From Collybiopsis luxurians FD-317 M1 (lineage: Eukaryota > Basidiomycota > Agaricomycetes > Agaricales > Omphalotaceae), in contig KN834807.1 in the NCBI GenBank assembly GCA_000827265.1, forward strand, positions 47,544-73,757: 26,214 bases of DNA, read 5' to 3'. The notes beneath the pieces were generated by a model. That model had not been told where the DNA came from and did no database searches. It was given only the letters and a program-made list of their open reading frames with translations. Each line of letters opens with the position of its first letter. The stretch's first letter is position 1. Of this stretch, positions 20,725-26,214 are shown piece by piece. The translations under genes and the position numbers were made by a program.

Positions 20725-21012
20725 TTTACTTTTCAAGTCTCAAACTGTTCAAAATTACAATTTCAACTATGGAAATGTATGTTTTAATTTTATTCTCAAC
20801 ATTAGGGGCTCAAATAAAAGCTATAAATAATGTGCTTTGATTGAGCCCCCACTTGCATTATTCTAATTTTGTTTACTTTTCAGGCCTCAAACTGTTCAAT
20901 TTTATAATTTTAACTGTAAAAACTTAAGTTTTTTTCCTGTTCTCAATATTAAAGGCTCAAGCAAAAGCTCTAAATAATACAATTTGATTGAGCCTCTCTT
21001 TGTATTATTCCA
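20725..21012. repeat. 147-bp tandem duplication with a conserved hairpin
   Basis: Two units start at 20725 and 20872 with TTTACTTTTCAAGTCTCAAA and TTTACTTTTCAGGCCTCAAA. Each contains a stem: GGGGCTCAA with TTGAGCCCC in unit 1 (20812-20850), and AGGCTCAA with TTGAGCCT in unit 2. The single-stranded parts have diverged while the stem has kept pairing. Confidence 0.7.
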
Positions 21013-21030
21013 ATGATTCATTCAGTTTAT

Positions 21031-21325
21031 ATATTCCAAACTATTTAATATCATTATTTTGACTAGAGCATCAATCCCTGCTCAGGAGGGGGTTAATACT
21101 CAACTAGCTAGGAATTAGTGCTAAAAAAAATCTCAAGTTTAAAAAGCTTAGAGACATTGTCCCTAAGTGTCCTTAAGTGTTTTTAAATTTGTCTCTAAGT
21201 ATTTCTAAACTTCTCAAGGTATAGGGCACCTTAGAAATCACTGAATATTTCTAAGCTCTTTAAATTTCTCAAAATATAGAGCATCTTAGAGACAATGTCT
21301 TTAAGCTTTCTAAACTTCTTAAGGA
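21031..21325. repeat. Foldback repeat family, copy 4 (most eroded)
   Basis: The order of words matches 1005-1145: TTTTGACTAGAGCATCAATC, CAGGAGGGGGTTAAT, CAACTAGCTAGGAATTAGTG, CTCAAGTTTA, then AAGCTTAGAGACATTGTCCC. It is richer in A and T than the other copies, with later units drifting to TTTCTAAACTTCTC. This fits ongoing C-to-T decay. Confidence 0.7.
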
Positions 21326-21420
21326 AATGAGAAATGAGAATTTTTTATATTCTATTGATCAAGTTTTATGAAGGTCTCCACTGGACAAAAATATTTTGCA
21401 TGACATTGCATTGATTTTAT

Positions 21421-21550
21421 TTTTAGTTGTGGTTTCAATTTCAGATTTCAGTTTCAGTTTCAGTTTTGATTTTGGTTTCAGTCTCAGTTTTAATTTCGGC
21501 ATTTTGATTTAAATTTCAGCTTCAGTTTCAGTTTCAACTTTAATTTCGGC
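21421..21550 (+). repeat. Hexamer tract (TTTCAG)n
   Basis: Imperfect repeats of TTTCAG, TTTTGA and TTTAATTTCGGCA alternate over ~130 bases. The unit shares its TTTCAG word with the heptamer minisatellite but has a 6-base period. Confidence 0.75.
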
Positions 21551-22028
21551 ACCATAGCTGGAATGCTGGAATCCCAAATTAAGTAATGATAAGTTGAAGC
21601 TACATTGGCATTGTGTGACTGCTCAAGTAGACAGAGGAGAATGCATTTCTGTTTGACCTCATGATAGGAGTAGGAAATCAGACAGACTGTTATCTGAAGA
21701 TGCAAATTATGCCAACAAAGTGATGATTGAAGTGCTGAATATAAATGAACAGGTAATTTTATTTCTTATCTAGAAGAATAAGCTATAGGTTGAGGCTTAT
21801 GGTTCATGTACCATTCAAAAGTTTATTGTCAAATTCTGGAAAGTAAGCTCTTATAGACAGTTCTTTGCCTTGTCTCTTGAGATTACCAATTATTGACCAA
21901 ATCATAGGAAATACCTTGTGACACAAATACCTCATTATGTGCAATAAATCAAGCTTCACTCTTCTGTGTGTCTCACCCTATCAATTCAGGTATTTATAGC
22001 TCATTGCTGGCAAGCTCATTACCTTGCA
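21551..22028. other. Region upstream of the integrase-like gene
   Basis: No confident coding region. A short plus-strand frame (about 21660-21755) ending before GTAATT could be an exon remnant. The stretch next to 22029 would hold the promoter of the integrase-like gene. No motif stands out. Confidence 0.4.
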
Positions 22029-22880
22029 ATGTCTGAAACTGCACAGACAATATTTGCATCTTTTGAATGCCTCAAGCAAGACATTGACTGTGCACTTTTC
22101 ACTCAAGTAGGCAATTTTGCTCAGCTGCAAATCTAAGAGCAGGCCTGTCTCAATCTATGGCAGCAAGTAGAACAGGTATTCATGTTGTTCTCATTAGTGG
22201 CAAACTCAAACTTATTTTTAAAAAGTATTGTTCTTACCTGGGCAATAATTATTCAGTTTATGTTCACTCTTTGAATGAGATGGTCCAAGCTCTTTGGAAT
22301 GCTGCTACAGGAATTACTGACCAGCCTGATTCTGCTGGTTCATTCTCAGGTTCTTCTGTTCCAACTGTAGCTTCTGAAGAAAGATGCAGTCAAGGACAAC
22401 CACACAAGGTTATTGATTCTGCTCAACTAGAAATCCTTTCACAATCCTCTCAAATAACATGTACAGAACTAGGGACTATATTTCAGTGTGATGGTAGAAC
22501 TATCTGATGATGACTTGTTGAATATGGGATTTCACCTGCAGAGCCATCAGTATATGAAACTACACATTTACCAGATGAAACAGTGGTACAAACCTTTCAC
22601 CCAGGTTCCTCTAGTGACTTTTCACAACTTTCAGATGCTGAATTGGATATTCTTATTTGTAATATTCACACCCAATTTCCATCCTTTGGATGTAGGATGA
22701 TTGATGGATATTTGCTACAAATGGGCCAGCAAGTGCCACAATGTTGAATAAATGAATCAGATACACAGCTATTTGGACCATCTGATTGCAGGTTTGCTCA
22801 ACACTGGATTCCTTGAGCATCTTATAATGTTCCTGGGCAGATATAGTGATCAGCATCAACGCTAGGCTTGATCATGATGA
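22029..22880 (+). pseudogene. N-terminal part of an integrase-type transposase (decayed, truncated)
   Basis: The arrangement recalls a basidiomycete family with an N-terminal helical region, a resolvase/Myb-like helix-turn-helix and a DDE integrase core. Resemblance is from memory. ATG 22029 opens MSETAQTIFASFECLKQD, with TAA at 22134. A frame change follows near 22180-22270. The second frame has LNEMVQALWNAATGITDQ, then a recognition-helix-like segment LGTIFQCDGRTI followed by three consecutive TGA codons (22505-22513) and LVEYG. Three CGA codons would give Arg-Arg-Arg there, as expected after RTI in a DNA-binding helix. Next come LSDAELDILICNIHTQFPSF and RMIDGYLLQMGQQVP, then TGA 22745, TGA 22814, and TAG/TGA 22844-22849. 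The DDE core is absent: similarity stops before 22900, where a different region starts. Confidence 0.62.
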
Positions 22881-23283
22881 TGGACACATCTATGACATGT
22901 ATAAATCAAAAACTCTGAAGAAAAGAAAAGAAAAAAAAAAAACAGACCTCCAACATGCATGGTAACACACAGGTCCTTGCTCTCTGAGTGAGATACCGTA
23001 TGACTGAATCAATCATCGCTGGTGGAGGAAGTGAAAGGACAGAAAGCACTAAAGAACAAAGAGAAAACATGTCAAACAGATGCATCAATCAGAAAAGACG
23101 CAAACCATTTGAACAGAGACATGGCTGATCTATAAAAAAATTAGGTGGGTGAAGGAGAACTTCTTATCGCATTGTCTTTTTTATTTGGGGCTAGATGTCA
23201 AGAACCAAAGCTGTCAAAATAGGAAAACTCTCAATTTGGAACTGGAATACTCAATTTGGACAACTGATTGCTACGCTAACAGT
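22881..23283. other. Spacer between transposase fragment and helicase 3' end
   Basis: Contains an A-rich tract (about 22921-22943). A short plus-strand frame (about 22990-23125) encodes a charged peptide (SERTESTKEQREN...QKRRKPFEQRHG) and could be an orphan exon. On the minus strand it would be the 3' flank of the helicase gene. Nothing firm can be assigned. Confidence 0.4.
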
Positions 23284-25197
23284 CTACTCTGGCTGGCAAA
23301 AAACCTTGTACCAGGCAAGCAAGAATCGGATGGGATTTGATATGTGAGAGGGTCCTGCAATTGGCTCCCGCAGCCACTTTGCCAAAGAATCCATCCATCT
23401 AACCTGATCAATGTTGACCTCGAGCTCATTAGTGAGTTGCTTGAAATACAAGTCGGAATGTTCATCAGATCCCAAGTTGCCAAAGATGAAAACAATCAAT
23501 GTAGGGATAATTGGCATATAGTTACCCGTCTCTGAGTCAATTGTCTGATACAGACACAAGGATTTATTGTATGGTACTCCAGGTTTAGTTGGTTGGTGAT
23601 TATATGGTTGATGAAAGGGATCCCAGCAAATCCAGCAGAATGGCCAGAAGATGCTCAGATCCCATTGAATCTGAAGTTGATTCATGTGGGAGGAAAAGGC
23701 CAAGTGTCATGTGTGCATGGTAGCTGGTGAATGTTTGGTCCCATTTACCCAGCAGTCCAAACAGCCATGGTCACAGGCTGAACAAAGAATACAAGTGAGC
23801 CTCAGGAGCTCAGAGCTACCAGCATCATACTCTGATCAAATTTGAGCTGCATTGGTAGCTACAGAAATGGGAACCAGAGGTGAAGTAGGTTCAGCGGGGT
23901 CAGATAAAACAAGAGGTTTGTTGATCTTAGGGTAATCGTGAAGCAATAAATGATAGGGAACCTACAATACCAATCAGACAAAAAAACCACTCAAAAGTGA
24001 AAATGTACCTTGGCAATTTGCTCACAATTAGAGCAGACTTCCCCACTAATGGCATTACATACAGGCGCAAGCAAGACAAATACAATCTGAAGTTTGGAAC
24101 AATGCACACATCTCCATCCTTCCACCATGGTCAGGATCCTCTGCGGGAACTGCAAAAGGAAGCTGACTCCAAATGGTAAAACAGGTCGATGGAATGTTGT
24201 CATGCCCTGCACAACCAGTCTCCTGAAACCAATTCAGTAGACCCTTTGGGTTTTCATGAACAGTATATTGAACATGGGCATAGTCAACCCCCTGTCCAAA
24301 TGCCTCAGTTGCCACCATCCAACAATCCTTTGGATCTAGCCCCTCATGCCAAAGGCCTTCTGCAAGTGCTCTTGCCTGAGGGTTGAGTCTACCAGTATAG
24401 ATTTGACAACCAAGCATCTCACTAATGGATTGAGCATGCGCCACTGTACTCACATATATGATACCCCGTTCCCCAAGCTTCATATTTGTAGTCACTTCCT
24501 TCACAAGGGATGTAATCTGAGGGATAACATCATTGTCAGATTCAAACTGCTTCTCAACAATGTACTTGAGGTTGGGACAGCCTGTATAATGACAAATCTC
24601 ATCCACCAGCAACATATCTGAGATTCTCATCTCCCTGAGGATATGAGGCATTGCACAAGGCATCAGAGAGCCAGAAAGAAATGTGATGGGAACACCGACA
24701 GCAGTAAGACGATGGAAAAGTTGGAAGCACTGATGAAAATGTTTGTCGGTGAGAATTTTATGCACCTTGTCGATGAAAATTTGACCAAGTTGCAGCTTCA
24801 ATGAGTGTGAACTGATCCACCTATAGAAAGAATCTGTCCCTGCTATGTGTGCAGAAATGAGGGCCAGTCAGACTGTAGAAGGGTCCAGTTCATCTTGACT
24901 GTAAACCCCTCCATTGATCCCCACATCCAACAAGTGATGCTTCAGATCAGAAGTGAGAGTGACAAGGGGACTGACAACAAGAAAAAACTTGGTGGGCATG
25001 AGGAAAGGTGCACCAAAGAATGCCAAACTCTTCCCTGCGCCAGTCTCCAAAATACCAAATATGTGTAGGGGACTACCCACACTGTTCATGAGCTCCACCT
25101 GCTCGACACTCGTCCAGCCAGTAAACTTTCATCTAATGGTGCATTCCAGTGCCTGTCACAGATTCCTCATATCACTCTCTAAACACTCTTTAGTCAT
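23284..25197 (-). pseudogene. RecQ-like DNA helicase (catalytically dead, decayed)
   Basis: RecQ enzymes unwind DNA 3'-5'. Candidate ATG at 25197. Motif I is intact (ETGAGKSL), motif Ia is VVSPLVTL, motif II reads IDKVHKI where D-E-x-H is expected, motif III is FLSGSL, motif IV region GIIYVSTVAHAQ, motif V WMVATEAFGQGVDYAHVQY, and motif VI QETGCAGHD where Q-x-x-G-R-A-G-R-D is expected. A Cys-rich segment follows (CNAISGEVCSNCEQ), then intron 23962-24008 (GTACAT...TTGTAG) and a last exon with CILCSACDHGCLDC and a helical C-terminus ending at TAG 23284. In-frame TGA: 25156, 25129, 24868, 23836 and 23707. A frameshift lies near 24055. All of these TGA sites read naturally as arginine (for example NL-R-QALECTIR-R-KFTGW). 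RecQ-like genes of this sort are multi-copy in mushroom genomes. Confidence 0.85.
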
Positions 25198-25316
25198 AGT
25201 AACTCAGTCATCATTTTCCTTCATCTTATCTTTTGATCTAATCTCTTTATCTTATCTATTTGATCTTATTTGTGCCATGTACTATCAATACATTACTGTA
25301 AGTAGTATAGTAGCTT
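25198..25316. other. Upstream flank of the helicase gene
   Basis: T-rich sequence with several ATCTTAT/TTGATCT repeats (about 25224-25270). It would be the promoter side of the minus-strand helicase. No clear box is seen. Confidence 0.35.
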
Positions 25317-25376
25317 GTGCCACTAGCTTATGCCACTAGTCTGTGCCACTAGTCTGTGCCACTAGTGTGTGCCACA
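25317..25376. repeat. 13-bp tandem repeat, 5 units
   Basis: GCCACTAGTCTGT-type units start at 25319, 25332, 25345, 25358 and 25371, exactly 13 bases apart, with few differences. The regular spacing and low divergence suggest a young array. It lies 60 bases upstream of a TATA-like box. Confidence 0.85.
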
Positions 25377-25430
25377 GGACCAGGGTTAGGTATCATAGGT
25401 CTGACAGTATCTAGGGTCCTAGTACACATG

Positions 25431-25438
25431 TATATAAG
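25431..25438 (+). promoter_or_regulatory. TATA-like box
   Basis: TATATAAG is followed after about 75 bases by a C/T-rich stretch (25478-25510) and a consensus-like 5' splice donor, AAGGTGAGT, at 25554-25562. With the tandem repeat just upstream this looks like a promoter with a 5' untranslated exon, either of the gene starting near 26091 or of a solo LTR. The two cannot be told apart here. Confidence 0.4.
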
Positions 25439-25562
25439 TAGATTGGTCTGTGGCCTAATACCCCAGACTTAACAACATCTTTTCTACCTTCTCAGAAGCA
25501 ACTCTTCCTCATACTAAGTTTGATCTATCCCCAACCTTAACATATCTAAACAAGGTGAGTAA

Positions 25563-26090
25563 GGATTGTGATAGTTTGTTAAGTCTACTTCTTTTTGTCT
25601 GTTGTTGCTGCAAAGGATACAGGCAGGCCTTTTGTTTACAGGTGTACAGTCTGACTTGGTCATTGGCTCTGGGGGCCTTTTCTCTATTTGGGTTCTGGGG
25701 GATATTTTGAGACTGTTGCTGCAAGGGACAGTTCTCTTTGTTGGGAAGCAATCTCATGCTTTTGGGAGTAATCTCATTTTTGTGGGGTGTGGTTTCAGGA
25801 TCACATGCTGACCTTCCTTTGCCGGGCCCTAGGTGTATAAGGGGAACTTGCTGTATTTATTACAACAGGCTGGTGTAGATTCATATATCTCTTTTGAGTG
25901 ATGGCTCTCCAGTTTTAGGCAAGGAGGAGATTGTGCAACACAACTCCAAACCATTTGCTACATGAAGGGAACACGTAGAGATCCCCCCATCCATTGACAT
26001 CAAGATCATCAAGACTTGTACACTACAATCAGTTATTTTTTATTCCTTTTCCTTTTGTACCTTGTCTGCTGAAATAGGGACACTGTACTT
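25563..26090 (+). other. Possible 5' UTR intron or LTR-type leader
   Basis: No coding frame is supported. If the donor at 25557 is used, an intron of about 550 bases could end at one of several YAG sites before 26118 (for example TTTGCCAG at 26103-26110). That is longer than the other introns here, so retroelement leader DNA is an alternative. Confidence 0.3.
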
Positions 26091-26214
26091 ATGCTATTTG
26101 CCTTTGCCAGTATCACTATGTCTCATGCCATTACCAAGGGACCTCATCCATCAGTCAAGGCCATGGACAAAAGCACTGGGATATATGAGTGGATTCCCAT
26201 CTCCAAGGAAACTC
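26091..26214 (+). CDS. Start of an open gene, truncated by window end
   Basis: An open frame runs off the right edge. ATG codons at 26091 and 26118 are in the same frame. The later one, starting MSHAITKGPHPSVKAMDKST, follows a possible splice acceptor and looks more like a protein start; the extra N-terminal residues from 26091 are hydrophobic (MLFAFASIT). Only about 41 codons are visible, too few to name a family. No internal stop is present, unlike its neighbours. The TATA-like box at 25431 may serve it. Confidence 0.4.
   Translation, partial: MLFAFASITMSHAITKGPHPSVKAMDKSTGIYEWIPISKET

Noticed and set aside
25509..25757. Minus-strand Gln/Asn-rich frame
   Set aside because: No start context or resemblance; it lies in what looks like a leader or intron of the plus-strand unit.

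Overview
The window looks like fungal nuclear DNA, most likely from an Agaricomycete (mushroom-forming basidiomycete). The reasons are short GT-AG introns of about 43-82 nt with CTRAY-like branch sites, and a gene content that recalls families expanded in such genomes: a RecQ-like helicase, a C48/Ulp1 protease, a BAH-PHD protein, a JmjC protein and an integrase-type transposase. The assignment rests on recalled family resemblance, not on a search. The DNA is AT-rich and strongly poor in CpG. Almost every gene is broken by nonsense codons, mostly TGA standing where an arginine CGA would fit.

Layout. 1-2100: repeats only, with a 138-bp foldback MITE, two heptamer minisatellite tracts that share the same end sequence, a foldback repeat family and a ~75-bp tandem repeat. 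2121-2742 (-): a small intron-containing gene for a charged K/E-rich protein. 3275-4753 (-): a Pro/Ala/Ser-rich gene with a conserved-looking C-terminus. 4961-6865 (+): a decayed gene of unknown family, divergent from the previous one. 7891-14646 (+): three co-directional pseudogenes, namely BAH-PHD, C48 protease, and a large protein ending in an AT-hook and an acidic serine tail. 15520-17632 (-): a JmjC-domain gene converging on that block. 17899-17971: a tRNA-like sequence, probably a SINE head. 18180-21550: AT-rich DNA with a 147-bp tandem hairpin repeat, a third copy of the foldback family and a hexamer tract. 22029-22880 (+): an integrase-like transposase fragment. 23284-25197 (-): a RecQ-like helicase pseudogene whose catalytic residues are lost by CpG-type transitions. 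25317-26214: a 13-bp tandem repeat, a TATA-like box and the start of an open gene that runs off the window.

How it fits together. A chromatin reader (BAH-PHD), a SUMO-type protease, an AT-hook protein and a JmjC oxygenase sit within 10 kb, surrounded by transposon debris and all bearing the same mutational signature. The most interesting reading is that they are co-mobilised cargo, or members of a gene clan that was duplicated, methylated and is now decaying. The sequence proves the decay signature and the clustering. It does not prove that the genes belong to one mobile element.
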